From the NCBI RefSeq assembly GCF_019880585.1, contig NZ_JAINVV010000009.1, forward strand, positions 372,001 to 436,000: a stretch of DNA of 64,000 nt. Direction: 5' to 3'. Under the pieces are notes generated by a model, which saw only the letters and a list, made by a program, of their open reading frames with translations, searched no databases and was not told the DNA's origin. Positions 1 to 9,052 of this stretch are shown one piece after another; position 1 is the stretch's first letter, and every line of letters starts with the position of its first letter. This stretch comes from Sphingomonas colocasiae (lineage in GTDB: Bacteria; Pseudomonadota; Alphaproteobacteria; Sphingomonadales; Sphingomonadaceae). A program made the position numbers and the translations under genes.

Positions 1-1292
1 GAGATATTGCCCTCGCTGCGCGCCAGCGCCCGACGAATCGCCTTGCGATCGGCGGCTTCGCGCGCGGTCTTCAGGTTGATCACGTCGCCATCGTCGGCAC
101 GCGCCTGCCCTGGAAGATCGAGATCGGCGGCGGTGACCAGCCGGCCATCGGCCATGATCACCGCGCGCTTCATCCGATTCTCCAGCTCGCGGACATTGCC
201 CGGCCAGTTCCAGGCATCGATCGCCGAAAGCGCGTCGGGCGCGAGGCCCTTCACCGCCGGATTCATGTCCTTGGCGAAGCGCAGGAGGAAGTGGCGTGCG
301 AGCAACGGCGCATCCCCCGGCCGCTCGGCGAGCGAGGGGATACGGACGACGATTTCCGCCAGGCGATAATAAAGATCCTCGCGGAAGCGGCCGTCGGCGA
401 TCATCGCGTCCAGATTCTGATGCGTCGCGCAGACGATGCGCGTGTCGACCGCGATCGGAACCCGCCCGCCGATCCGTTCGATCACCCGTTCCTGCAGGAA
501 ACGCAGCAGCTTTACCTGAAGCGGCAGCGGAATATCCCCGACCTCGTCGAGGAAAAGCGTGCCGCCCTGCGCCTGTTCGATCTTGCCCTGATTGGTCTTC
601 ACCGCGCCGGTGAAGGCGCCCTTCTCATGCCCGAACAGTTCGGCTTCGAGCAGATTTTCGGGAATGGCGGCGCAATTGATCGCGACGAACGCACCATCGC
701 GCCGGCCGCTCGACTGGTGCACGCCGCGCGCCAGCAATTCCTTGCCCGTGCCGCTCGCCCCCAGCAGCATCACCGATACGTCGGCGGTGGCGACGCGCTC
801 GATCGTGCGCGCGACCTTCTGCATTTCCGGCGCGGCGGTGATCATCCCGCCCAGCACCGTCGCCTCGCTGCCGCCGGCCTGCGCCAGCCGCACATTCTCC
901 GCCTCGATCGCGTGGAGCTGAAAGGCGCGGCGCACGATCAGCCCCAGTTCGTCGATATCGACGGGCTTCTGATAGAAATCATAGGCGCCGCTCGCGATCG
1001 CGCGCAGCGCGCTTTCACGCGCGCCATGGCCGGATGCGACGATCACCTTCGTATCCGGCTTGAGCGCGAGGATCTCGGCCAGCGTCGCGAACCCCTCGCT
1101 GGTGCCGTCTGGATCGGGCGGCAAACCCAGGTCGAGCGTGACCACGGCCGGTTCCTCGGCGCGCAACGCGGCGATCGCCGACGCACGATCGCCGACGGTG
1201 ATCACCGAATAATCGTCATAAGCCCAGCGCAGCTGGCGCTGCAGCCCCTCGTCATCCTCGACGATAAGGAGCTTGGGTTTTTCGATCGTCAT
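1..1292 (-). CDS. prsR: PEP-CTERM system sigma-54 response regulator PrsR (3' end outside window)
   Basis: Sigma-54-dependent enhancer-binding response regulator that, with PrsK, is expected to switch on exopolysaccharide and PEP-CTERM protein genes. About 430 residues are visible: a receiver domain (LLIVEDDE near the start, the phospho-acceptor Asp in VVTLDLGLP, Lys in FYQKPVD), an AAA+ domain with Walker A GASGTGKE and the sigma-54 contact motif GAFTGA, and the start of a Fis-type helix-turn-helix (RKAIRRALARSEGNI) that runs off the window. The ATG overlaps the prsK stop as ATGA, so the two are translationally coupled. The PrsR name rests on pairing with a PrsK-type kinase and the XrtA-type sugar transferase; NtrC-family membership itself is certain. 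Confidence 0.9.
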   Translation of the reverse strand, partial: MTIEKPKLLIVEDDEGLQRQLRWAYDDYSVITVGDRASAIAALRAEEPAVVTLDLGLPPDPDGTSEGFATLAEILALKPDTKVIVASGHGARESALRAIASGAYDFYQKPVDIDELGLIVRRAFQLHAIEAENVRLAQAGGSEATVLGGMITAAPEMQKVARTIERVATADVSVMLLGASGTGKELLARGVHQSSGRRDGAFVAINCAAIPENLLEAELFGHEKGAFTGAVKTNQGKIEQAQGGTLFLDEVGDIPLPLQVKLLRFLQERVIERIGGRVPIAVDTRIVCATHQNLDAMIADGRFREDLYYRLAEIVVRIPSLAERPGDAPLLARHFLLRFAKDMNPAVKGLAPDALSAIDAWNWPGNVRELENRMKRAVIMADGRLVTAADLDLPGQARADDGDVINLKTAREAADRKAIRRALARSEGNI

Positions 1293-3352
1293 TGCATCTC
1301 CGGTATTCTGGACGCCGCCGGCAGCGTCACGATGAATTTGGTGCCTTCGCCTTCGCGGCTCTCCACGTCGATGCGGCCGCCCATCGCCGCGATCAGCGTG
1401 CGCGCCTCGAACGCGCCGACGCCGAAGCCGCCCTCCTTCGTCGACGCGAACGGCTTAAACAGACTCGAACGGACGAACTCCTGAGACATGCCCGCGCCAC
1501 GGTCGCGCACCTCGATCGCGATCTCCGCGCCCTTGTCCACCAGGCTGAGCAAAACCGGCTCACCTGCCGGGCTGGCTTCGATCGCATTCTGGACAAGGTG
1601 CCCCAGCGCCTGTTCGAGCCGTGCGGGATCGGCGATCAACATCGGATCACCCACGGCCATGACCACCACTGGATGCTGGCGATTGCGGGCTGCCGCCACC
1701 GCCTCGACAATGCGCTGGCCGGACACGCGGCGCGGCTCCTCGTGCCGTCCCTTGTTGTGCTGCGACAGACGGGCGAGCAGATCGTTCATCTTGCCGACCG
1801 ACGATTGCAGCGTCGCCACCATATCGGCGCGGAATTCGGGGTTGTCGGCATGGCGCTCGGCGTTGCGCGCGACCAGGCTGAGCTGGCTCACCAGATTCTT
1901 GATGTCGTGCATGATGAAGGCAAACCGACGATTGAATTCGTCGAAACGCCGCGCATCGCTCAACGCCTCCTGCCCCCGGGCCTCGGCAAGATAGCTCGCG
2001 ATCTGGCGACCGACGATGCGCAACAGATCGAAATCCTCCCAATCGAGCGCACGATCGACCGGGGGTCGTTCAAGCAGCACCGCACCCTGAAGCCGGTCGA
2101 AATGGACGAGCGGCACCAATGCCCAGGCATCGGGAGTCCCCAGCATCCATTGCGGCAACAGCGCGGCTTCGCGATCGTGCCTCGGATCGTCGTGGCGCAG
2201 CGCGTCGAACTCGACGATCCGTCCGCTCGCCAGATGCGCCGCCAGACCCGCGTCGCCGCCAGCGCCCTGAACATCGAGCGACGACCAGTTCCACTGCGCC
2301 TGGACGCCCAGGCCGTCCGCCTCGCCGGGAACGAGCAACAGTCCCCCGGGTGATTCGGTGATGTCCGCAACGGCCTTGATCACCCGCACGTCGAGCGGCA
2401 CGGCCCCTTCGCCAGGGCGGCCCAGCGTATCGGTGAAGCGGATCCATTCGGCACGATAGTCGTAGCGATGCCGGAAGAAATGCTTGGCGAGCTTGACGCG
2501 GAACCAGGCCCTGAAACGCGGCGACGGCAGCAGAGCGAGCGCGGCGACCGTCGCGGTCATCACGAAGCCCGCCTGAACGGTGCGCGCCAGCGCACCGCTG
2601 ACCGATTCGATCACGCCCGCGACCAGCACCACCGCCACCAGATAGGCGCACAGCGCGATCAGCGAGAGCGACTGGAAGGTGACGGTGCGTGACAGCCGCA
2701 ACTGCCATCGCTCGTTGCGGCGTAGCGCGAAGCCGAAAACGGGTGCCGCGACCACCATCGCGCAGCCGCGCAGCATGAACGCCTCTGAAGACCAGCCACC
2801 GCCCAGATAAGCCAATGTGTAGATGTTCAGGTCGATCAGCCATATGCCGGCCAGGCCGAACATGACGAGGCGGATTCCCCAGCGCGCTTCGGGTGCCGCC
2901 GCCGTGTAGAGATTGTGCACCAGCACAAGAGCCGCGACCGCGCTCATCATCCGCAGAACGAGCGAAAGATAGAAGAGCGCTTCCACGGTCGGCTCGGTCA
3001 CCGGCAGGACGAGCGGGGCCAGATTGACCATCATCAGCCCCACGCCGAGCAGCGCGACCGCGATATAGATCAGCGTAACCCCGAACTTCTCGTCGCCGCG
3101 TCGCCCTTGGCGCAGCAGCAGATACATGAAGCCCAGCCAGCCCATGTTGCGCAACGTCTCCGCTCCCTGGCCGAGAACCGACCAGGATCCGGCCGCGGCC
3201 GCGGCGAATGCCCAGACCGCCGACAGGGCCAGCGCGCCGATCAGCGCCATGATCTGCGCACCGGCAATTCCGCGCCGCGCCTGCCAGGCGGCAAGCAGCG
3301 CGAACAGCCCGGCGGCGACCGCGTGACTCCAGATGCCGATGGTGGCGATCAT
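1289..3352 (-). CDS. prsK: PEP-CTERM system membrane histidine kinase PrsK
   Basis: Inner-membrane sensor kinase of about 687 residues. The N-terminal third is a run of hydrophobic segments (about eight or nine helices), followed by a GAF-like region, a HisKA segment with the phospho-accepting His in FIMHDIKN (about residue 480), and an HATPase domain (N box LVQNAIEAS, G boxes DRGAGM and GFGVGAFEA). This is the TIGR02916 layout. A start nine codons earlier (3379) would overlap the upstream sugar transferase by 17 bases, so the Met at 3352, 10 bases past that stop, is preferred. Sits between the sugar transferase and prsR in one leftward operon and should phosphorylate PrsR. Confidence 0.9.
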   Translation of the reverse strand: MIATIGIWSHAVAAGLFALLAAWQARRGIAGAQIMALIGALALSAVWAFAAAAAGSWSVLGQGAETLRNMGWLGFMYLLLRQGRRGDEKFGVTLIYIAVALLGVGLMMVNLAPLVLPVTEPTVEALFYLSLVLRMMSAVAALVLVHNLYTAAAPEARWGIRLVMFGLAGIWLIDLNIYTLAYLGGGWSSEAFMLRGCAMVVAAPVFGFALRRNERWQLRLSRTVTFQSLSLIALCAYLVAVVLVAGVIESVSGALARTVQAGFVMTATVAALALLPSPRFRAWFRVKLAKHFFRHRYDYRAEWIRFTDTLGRPGEGAVPLDVRVIKAVADITESPGGLLLVPGEADGLGVQAQWNWSSLDVQGAGGDAGLAAHLASGRIVEFDALRHDDPRHDREAALLPQWMLGTPDAWALVPLVHFDRLQGAVLLERPPVDRALDWEDFDLLRIVGRQIASYLAEARGQEALSDARRFDEFNRRFAFIMHDIKNLVSQLSLVARNAERHADNPEFRADMVATLQSSVGKMNDLLARLSQHNKGRHEEPRRVSGQRIVEAVAAARNRQHPVVVMAVGDPMLIADPARLEQALGHLVQNAIEASPAGEPVLLSLVDKGAEIAIEVRDRGAGMSQEFVRSSLFKPFASTKEGGFGVGAFEARTLIAAMGGRIDVESREGEGTKFIVTLPAASRIPEMQ

Positions 3353-3362
3353 CGCCCGTGCC

Positions 3363-4757
3363 TCAGCGTGCGCCCGCACCTTCCGGCCACAGCACGACGC
3401 GCGCGGTCTGCAGCAGGATCAGCAGGTCCAGGAAAGGTGTGTAGTTCTTCGCGTAATAAAGATCATATTCCAGCTTGTGGCGGCTATCCTCCAGGCTGGC
3501 GCCATAAGGATAATTGATCTGCGCCCAGCCGGTGATGCCCGGCTTCACCATATGGCGTTCGGCATAATAGGGCAGCTTCTGTTCGAGATCCTCGACGAAC
3601 TGGCGCCGTTCCGGGCGCGGGCCGACAAAGCTCATCTCGCCCTTCAGCACGCTCCAGGTCTGCGGCAGTTCGTCGATCCGCGTCTTGCGGATGAAGCGAC
3701 CGACACGGGTGACGCGCGGATCGTTCTTCTGCGCGAATACGGCCTTGCCGTCGCTCTCCGCATCGGTGCGCATCGAGCGCAGCTTGACGATGCTGAACTC
3801 CTCGCCGAACAGCCCGACACGCGCCTGACGGTAGAAAGCCGGGCCGCGGCTCTCCAGCTTGACCGCGATCGCCGCGATCAGGATCAGCGGCGCGGTCAGC
3901 ACCAGCAGCAACAGGCTGGCGGTGACGTCGAACAACCTTTTGGCGATGCTCGACAGCCGCCGCCCCGACGAAAATCCGTCGGAGAAGATCAGCCAGCTCG
4001 GATTGACGCTCGCCAGGTCGACCCGGCCGGTCTCACGCTCGAGAAAGGTCGAGATCTCGTTGACATGGACGCCCGTGGTCTTGATCCGCAGCAGATCCTT
4101 GAGCGGCATCCCGTTGCGGCGTTCCTCGAGCGCCAACACGACTTCGCTGGCGTTGAGCAGCACGACATAATCGGCGAGATTGTAGATCGCGTCGCGGTTG
4201 ATCGCCTCCGGGATCTCCTGCGGTCCATCGTTCATGCCGACATAACCGACGACGACGAAGCCGGCGCCCGGCTTCTGCGCCAGCGCCTTGACGCGCGCGG
4301 CGCGCGCACCCGCGCCGAGGACGACCAGACGGCGCTTGAACGCATGGCTGCCCAGCGCCTGGCCGAGCAGGATGCGCATCGCGAACAGGAAGACCGTCGC
4401 GAAGGCCATCGCGTAGAGCAGGTTGGACCGCCACAGGCTGAGTTCCGGGATCAGGAAGAACAGCGCGGAAAGGAACAGCACGCCGATCGAAATCGCGACC
4501 AGCAGGCGCGCGGCGGCGAAGCGCAGCGACTGAAGTGCGTCCGCGCCGTAAACGCCGACCGCGACCATCGCGAGTTGCAGCGTAGCGGCGAAGCTCAGCA
4601 GTTGCGGCCAGCGCGTTGCGATCGGCAACACCGACTGGTCGATCTGGCGCAGCCGGACCACCCAGCCGAGTTCGGCCGCGGTCAGCAGCAGCGCGAGATC
4701 GAGCAGACCGAGCAGCAGCACGGCATGCGGGATATAGTGCTTGAAGAATCTGATCAC
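3363..4757 (-). CDS. XrtA/PEP-CTERM-associated polyprenyl glycosylphosphotransferase (TIGR03013 type)
   Basis: Membrane enzyme that would load the first sugar phosphate onto undecaprenyl phosphate to start an exopolysaccharide repeat unit. 464 residues: hydrophobic N-terminal helices (about 1-130), a nucleotide-binding-like middle ([15 protein letters not shown]), then a bacterial sugar transferase domain with [38 protein letters not shown] and [15 protein letters not shown]. The frame is open for 29 more codons upstream but that stretch is not membrane-like; the family normally begins at the sequence following the GTG at 4757, so GTG is chosen. It begins the operon with prsK and prsR and is divergent from the GDP-mannose gene, suggesting one polysaccharide locus split around 4.8 kb. 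Confidence 0.88.
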   Translation of the reverse strand: MIRFFKHYIPHAVLLLGLLDLALLLTAAELGWVVRLRQIDQSVLPIATRWPQLLSFAATLQLAMVAVGVYGADALQSLRFAAARLLVAISIGVLFLSALFFLIPELSLWRSNLLYAMAFATVFLFAMRILLGQALGSHAFKRRLVVLGAGARAARVKALAQKPGAGFVVVGYVGMNDGPQEIPEAINRDAIYNLADYVVLLNASEVVLALEERRNGMPLKDLLRIKTTGVHVNEISTFLERETGRVDLASVNPSWLIFSDGFSSGRRLSSIAKRLFDVTASLLLLVLTAPLILIAAIAVKLESRGPAFYRQARVGLFGEEFSIVKLRSMRTDAESDGKAVFAQKNDPRVTRVGRFIRKTRIDELPQTWSVLKGEMSFVGPRPERRQFVEDLEQKLPYYAERHMVKPGITGWAQINYPYGASLEDSRHKLEYDLYYAKNYTPFLDLLILLQTARVVLWPEGAGAR

Positions 4758-4832
4758 GTTCGCTCGTCCGTGCCGTAAAATAATCCGACAGGGGGAGTGT
4801 CGCTCAAATTGACAAAAAAATCCTGAAGACGG

Positions 4833-4858
4833 GGTTGCAACCATTTGCAGTGCTGCAA
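4833..4858. promoter_or_regulatory. Paired palindromes in the divergent sugar-transferase/manC promoter region
   Basis: A 10-base perfect palindrome GGTTGCAACC (4833-4842) lies two bases from TTGCAG-TG-CTGCAA (4845-4858). Both share a TTGCA core and sit between divergently read polysaccharide genes. A dimeric regulator site is plausible; no known motif is claimed. No correctly spaced sigma-54 promoter was found here. Confidence 0.35.
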
Positions 4859-4909
4859 TCTTTATCCGGCAGGTACGGCAAGTCGGGCCACAGGGGAGCC
4901 AATCCGTTT

Positions 4910-5968
4910 ATGAACAGCACGCGCATCGTACCGGTCATCCTGTCTGGAGGATCGGGGACACGGCTCTGGCCGATGTCGCGCCCCGAAACCCCGAAACAGC
5001 TGCTGGCGCTCACGGCCGAGGAGACCATGCTGCAGTTGACCGCTCGCCGGACGCTTGACGAAGCACGCTTCGACCCGCCGATCATCGTTGCCAACGATGC
5101 GCATGCCGATACGGTCGAAACGCAACTCGCCAAGGTGGGTGTGGTCCCTCAGGCGCTGATCCTCGAACCGGTCGGGCGCAACACCGCGCCGGCGATCGCG
5201 CTTGCTGCGATCGCCGCCGATCCGGCCAGCCCATTGCTCGTGATGCCGAGCGACCATGTCATCACCGATCACGCCAGCTTTCGCCGAGCGATCGAAGCCG
5301 CATTGCCGCTTGCCGAGGATGGCTGGCTCGTCACGTTCGGCATCAGTCCCGACAAGCCCGAAACCGGCTATGGCTATATCGAGACGGGCGAGGCGCTCGC
5401 ACCCGGCGTCCATCGCGTTGCCCGTTTCGTCGAGAAACCCGATCGCGCGACTGCCGAAGCCATGCTGGCGGCCGGTGGTCACGCCTGGAATGGCGGTATC
5501 TTCCTGTTCCGCGCCGACATCTTCCTGGACGCGCTTTCAGCCCACGCGCCCGCTATGCTCGCTTCGGTTCAGGCCGCCATGCGCGATGCCGAACGCGACG
5601 GCGGGCGCATCCACCCACATGCCGGGCATTTCGCCGAATCGCCGAGCGATTCGATCGACTATGCGGTGATGGAGAAAGCCGAGCGTGTCGCGGTGGTGCC
5701 GGTGGATATGGGCTGGTCCGATCTCGGCAGCTGGGACGCGCTACACGCGCTCAGCCGATGTGACGCCAGCGACAATGCCTGTGACGGCAACGCCATCCTG
5801 ATCGACAGCCACAATTGCCTGGTGCGCAGCGACGGCCCCCGCATCGCACTGGTCGGTGTCGACGACCTGATCGTCGTCGCCAGCGGCAACGACATATTGA
5901 TCCTGCCGCGTGGACGATCGCAGGACGTCCGCAAGGTAACCGACCATCTCAAGGAAGAGCAGAAATGA
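4910..5968 (+). CDS. Mannose-1-phosphate guanylyltransferase
   Basis: Cytoplasmic nucleotidyltransferase making GDP-mannose from GTP and mannose-1-phosphate, a precursor for exopolysaccharide. 352 residues with the GGSGTRLWP loop at residues 13-21, EPVGRNTAPAIALA, PSDHVI and the FVEKPD / WNGGIFLF motifs. The C-terminal phosphomannose-isomerase cupin of bifunctional ManC/AlgA enzymes is absent; the protein ends soon after a beta-helix-like tail, so isomerase activity must come from elsewhere. ATG at 4910 follows AGGGGAG; an upstream in-frame start at 4835 lacks such a site. Divergent from the PEP-CTERM sugar transferase; ATGA overlap with the reductase downstream. Confidence 0.9.
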   Translation: MNSTRIVPVILSGGSGTRLWPMSRPETPKQLLALTAEETMLQLTARRTLDEARFDPPIIVANDAHADTVETQLAKVGVVPQALILEPVGRNTAPAIALAAIAADPASPLLVMPSDHVITDHASFRRAIEAALPLAEDGWLVTFGISPDKPETGYGYIETGEALAPGVHRVARFVEKPDRATAEAMLAAGGHAWNGGIFLFRADIFLDALSAHAPAMLASVQAAMRDAERDGGRIHPHAGHFAESPSDSIDYAVMEKAERVAVVPVDMGWSDLGSWDALHALSRCDASDNACDGNAILIDSHNCLVRSDGPRIALVGVDDLIVVASGNDILILPRGRSQDVRKVTDHLKEEQK

Positions 5969-6930
5969 TCGAGACACGTCCCCTGGGTTCGAGCGGTCTG
6001 AAGACGCCACGGCTGGTGTTGGGCGGCAATGTGTTCGGCTGGACCGTCGGCGACGCCGACTCGGACATGATCCTGGAGGGCTTTATCGAGCGGGGCGGAA
6101 CGATGATCGATACCGCGGATGTTTATTCGGCCTGGATTGCCGGCCATGTGGGCGGCGAATCGGAAAGTGCGATCGGCGACTGGCTTGCGCGGCGCGGTCG
6201 GCGCGATGACGTACTCATCGCGACCAAGGTGGGCATGCTGCCCGGCGAGGGCGGCACGGGGCTGCACCCGGAGCGGATCGCGGCTGCGGTCGACGCATCG
6301 CTCAAGCGGCTGCGCACCGATTACATCGATCTCTATTACGCTCATCGGGATGATCCGGAGACGCCGATCGCGGATGTATTGGGCGCCTTTTCCCGGCTGG
6401 TCGAAACGGGCAAGGTACGGGCGCTGGGCGCGTCGAATTTCAGCGCCGAACGGCTGGCGGAGTCGCTCGACATCAGCGCCGCGCAGGGGCTGCCGGGCTA
6501 TACCGTGCTTCAGCCCGAACTCAATCTGGTCAAGCGTGACGATTTCGAGGGCCGGCTGCAGATGCTGTGCATCGATCGCGGACTGGGCGTACTGACCTAT
6601 TTCGCGCTGGCATCAGGGTTTCTGACAGGAAAATACCGCAAGGAAGCCGATTTCGGGCAAAGCCTGCGCGGAAGCCGCATGGCCGGCTATCTCGACGCCC
6701 GCGGGCAGGCGATCCTCGCCGCGCTCGATACGGTGGCAGGCGAAACCGGCGCGACGCCAGCGCAGGTCGCATTGGCCTGGAACGCCGCGCAGCCCGGCGT
6801 CACCGCACCGATCGCGAGCGCCACCAGCATGACCCAACTCGACGACATCGCGGCCGCGATGTCGCTCGACCTGAGCCCCGCCCAACTCACCCTGCTCGAC
6901 GAAGCCAGTCTCGACAGATCCGATCGCTGA
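5965..6930 (+). CDS. Aldo/keto reductase
   Basis: 321-residue TIM-barrel NADPH-dependent oxidoreductase. The catalytic tetrad can be read in order: Asp and Tyr in IDTADVYSAW, Lys in IATKVGM, His in DLYYAHRDD. The C-terminal half has LGASNFSAERL and the NADPH-binding LAWNAAQPGV...SATSMTQLDD. It resembles the YajO/Tas-like branch rather than a substrate-defined reductase; the substrate is unknown. Coupled to the guanylyltransferase gene by ATGA, so it is co-expressed with polysaccharide precursor synthesis, but a role there is not established. Confidence 0.9.
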   Translation: MIETRPLGSSGLKTPRLVLGGNVFGWTVGDADSDMILEGFIERGGTMIDTADVYSAWIAGHVGGESESAIGDWLARRGRRDDVLIATKVGMLPGEGGTGLHPERIAAAVDASLKRLRTDYIDLYYAHRDDPETPIADVLGAFSRLVETGKVRALGASNFSAERLAESLDISAAQGLPGYTVLQPELNLVKRDDFEGRLQMLCIDRGLGVLTYFALASGFLTGKYRKEADFGQSLRGSRMAGYLDARGQAILAALDTVAGETGATPAQVALAWNAAQPGVTAPIASATSMTQLDDIAAAMSLDLSPAQLTLLDEASLDRSDR

Positions 6931-6936
6931 TATCCC

Positions 6937-8295
6937 TCAGAGCCCGGACAAGTCCGAAATCACCGAGAGACAAGGCGTGCCGCGAAGCTCCAGCCTGATC
7001 CGGCCGCGCTCCGGGCGGGCGAGCCGGACGGGTGCTTCGCGCTCGTCGAGTCGGCGGCGCAGAAGGATCAGGCGGGTTTCCAGATTGTCCTTGAAATCGG
7101 GCAGGCGAAGGCGCGGATCCAGTCGCAATTCGCGATTGGTGAAATCGATCCGCCCCTGCTCCGCATGGATCGAGAGGAGATGGAACAGCAGCCGCCCCGG
7201 CACGCCCTTGATGACATAGGCATCGTCGATGAACAGGCTGTCGTCGAACGCGAAATAGCGGACATGGAAGGATCCGGTCGCCGATATGGGCGACCGCCGC
7301 GCCTCGATGCCGGAAGCGGGGGCGGATATATCGCCCCCCTCCTGCTCCGCCGCGCCGAGATGCCCTGCGAGCTGGGCGCCGACCATGACGAGCATGCGCT
7401 CATCCTCACGCGTGAAGGCGAAGCGGTGCGGCGATTCCGCGAACAGCACGCCGGCGAGCCGCCCGCGCGAAAGCATCGGCACGCCGAGCTGGCTTTGCGG
7501 ATCCGCCAGCCCCGGCACGGGAATATGGCGTTCCGCGACCAGTCCGGACGTCGCGCGTGCCGCCTGGAACATGCGGTGACCACGGCTCATGTCGCTGATC
7601 CGCACCGCTACCCCGGTGGCCGCGGCAATACCGATCACGCCTTCGTTGAACGCGATTTCCGAACCGACGCCGGTATTGCCATAGCCGCGACTTGCCAGCG
7701 TGGTCAGCCGTGCCGCGCTCCCATCGGGCACGAGGATCATGAGATTGGTGAAGCCCGGCAGCGTCGTCAGCCGATCGAGCACGATGTCCAGCATCCGGTC
7801 CGGATCGCTTTCGAACGCGAGCTCGGCCGCCAGCGCGGCGCCGAAGGTGAGCTGTTCGGGCGCGGACCGATCGTCGCGCGGCGGCGGCGCGGGGCCGGGC
7901 GAGGGCACCGGCCGGCATTGCTCCACCCGGAAGATATCGGCGCTGCGCAGCGCCATCACCGATTCCATGCCGTGCTGCGAGCTGATCGCATCGAGATGCG
8001 CCGCCATGCGCCGGAACAATGTTCCCGTCCGTTCGGATCGGACAAAGACGAGGTCGAGCAGATATTGATCGCCCGATCGGCCATCGACCGCGAGCAGCGT
8101 GGCCCGGCCGCTGCGCGTGACATTGGCCGCGGTCTTGGAGAAGAACTGGTTCGACAGCGCCACATGCGCATCGTCGACATGGAAGACCTGCGACAGATAG
8201 GAGATGTTGGGCCGGCCATCACCGTCGGACGTGGCGATCACCGACGGGATCACGCCTTCGAAGCAATCGAGTATGTCGGACAGGGAAACGCTCAT
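6937..8295 (-). CDS. PPOX-fold, GAF and winged-helix-like three-domain protein
   Basis: 452 residues in three parts. Residues about 10-150 resemble the pyridoxamine-5'-phosphate-oxidase (split barrel) fold (SDGDGRPNISYLSQV). About 165-335 form a GAF domain (ELAFESDPDRMLDIVLDRL, NEGVIGIAAATG, SQLGVPMLSRGRLAGVLFAE). The last 100 residues (LLFHLLSIHAEQGRIDFTNR ... LETRLILLRRRLDE ... RGRIRLEL) resemble an OmpR-type winged helix: the RLRRKL-like recognition helix and the terminal wing are visible. Function is not known; a flavin-, heme- or redox-sensing regulator is an inference. ATG overlaps the stop of the upstream PPOX gene (ATGA), so the two are made together. Confidence 0.75.
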   Translation of the reverse strand: MSVSLSDILDCFEGVIPSVIATSDGDGRPNISYLSQVFHVDDAHVALSNQFFSKTAANVTRSGRATLLAVDGRSGDQYLLDLVFVRSERTGTLFRRMAAHLDAISSQHGMESVMALRSADIFRVEQCRPVPSPGPAPPPRDDRSAPEQLTFGAALAAELAFESDPDRMLDIVLDRLTTLPGFTNLMILVPDGSAARLTTLASRGYGNTGVGSEIAFNEGVIGIAAATGVAVRISDMSRGHRMFQAARATSGLVAERHIPVPGLADPQSQLGVPMLSRGRLAGVLFAESPHRFAFTREDERMLVMVGAQLAGHLGAAEQEGGDISAPASGIEARRSPISATGSFHVRYFAFDDSLFIDDAYVIKGVPGRLLFHLLSIHAEQGRIDFTNRELRLDPRLRLPDFKDNLETRLILLRRRLDEREAPVRLARPERGRIRLELRGTPCLSVISDLSGL

Positions 8296-8756
8296 GCCGG
8301 AATCCGCTCGCCCGCGTGTGGCCCCGGCGTCTGATCGAACAGATCGTCCGCGCGGATCGCGACGCGCATCACCGCATCGATGCCGCACCAGCGATCGATC
8401 ACATCGCGCTCGACGCCCAGCGCGCCCAGCATGCCGATCATCCGATCGATATAGTCATCGGCAAGCGCCATATCCGCCGCATCGCCCTCGCCCACCGTCT
8501 CGATCCGCCCCTTGAGCTGATAGGTGCGATATGTGCTCGGATGCACCAGGGTCAGCGCGACGGCGCGGCTCGGGCCGGCCGAGCGTGCGAGATCCGGCCA
8601 TTGCCAGGCGGAGAAGACGACCTCGATCGGGCCATCTCCGGCCGGAAGCCGCAGCCCGAGGCATCGCCCCAGCGCAGCGCCGCCCGAGGCTTCACCGACG
8701 GCGATCACCATCATGACGGGTTGCTCCAGAAACGCGCGGAGCGTCGAGTGAATCAT
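8292..8756 (-). CDS. Small PPOX-fold (pyridoxamine 5'-phosphate oxidase-like) protein
   Basis: 154-residue protein with a split-barrel, flavin-binding-like sequence (PVMMVIAVGEASGGAALGR, EVVFSAWQWPDL, RAVALTLVHPSTYRTYQLKG). The latter half (DDYIDRMIGMLGALGVERDVIDRW) is like stand-alone PPOX-family proteins of unknown substrate. ATG at 8756 follows a GGGGGCAGG ribosome site; an earlier in-frame Met would lie inside the palindromic element at 8.8 kb and is rejected. First gene of a two-gene operon with the PPOX-GAF protein, divergent from a hemerythrin-like gene. True substrate or cofactor unproven. Confidence 0.75.
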   Translation of the reverse strand: MIHSTLRAFLEQPVMMVIAVGEASGGAALGRCLGLRLPAGDGPIEVVFSAWQWPDLARSAGPSRAVALTLVHPSTYRTYQLKGRIETVGEGDAADMALADDYIDRMIGMLGALGVERDVIDRWCGIDAVMRVAIRADDLFDQTPGPHAGERIPA

Positions 8757-8787
8757 GGTGCCTGCCCCCAATCCCCACGAATGATTA

Positions 8788-8928
8788 GAGCCTGTTTGAG
8801 AAAGCGCGGAAGCACGCTTTCTGGAGGCGGTACCAGCCCGCTCCCCCGCCCAACCACCCGACAGGATCACGCTCGATCGGGTGGTTGGGCGGGGGAGCGG
8901 GCCGGTACCGGCTTTTCCAAACAGACTC
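8788..8928. repeat. 141-bp palindromic intergenic element (MITE/REP-like)
   Basis: Near-perfect palindrome. Inner arms of 33 bases (8829-8861 and 8877-8909) match with one difference around a 15-base loop. Outer arms (about 8788-8806 and 8911-8928, GAGCCTGTTTG versus its complement) match imperfectly. A small extra hairpin AAAGCG/CGCTTT (8801-8820) interrupts the left side. No coding potential; it fills the divergent gap between the PPOX operon and the hemerythrin gene. Likely a dispersed sphingomonad repeat, but no second copy was seen in this window. Confidence 0.8.
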
Positions 8929-9052
8929 CTAGCCGATTGCCGCGCGCTCCGAAATCACGCCGTTAGGAACCATTTAGGATGAGCGCCGAACCGTCAGCAC
9001 CTAGACGCCCGCCATCCATCCGGCCGCGACGCCGGAATTGAAAGGACATGCC

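Noticed and set aside
4881-4910. TGGCCCG..TTGCC as a sigma-54 promoter before the sugar transferase
   Set aside because: GG to GC spacing is 10, not 12 bases.
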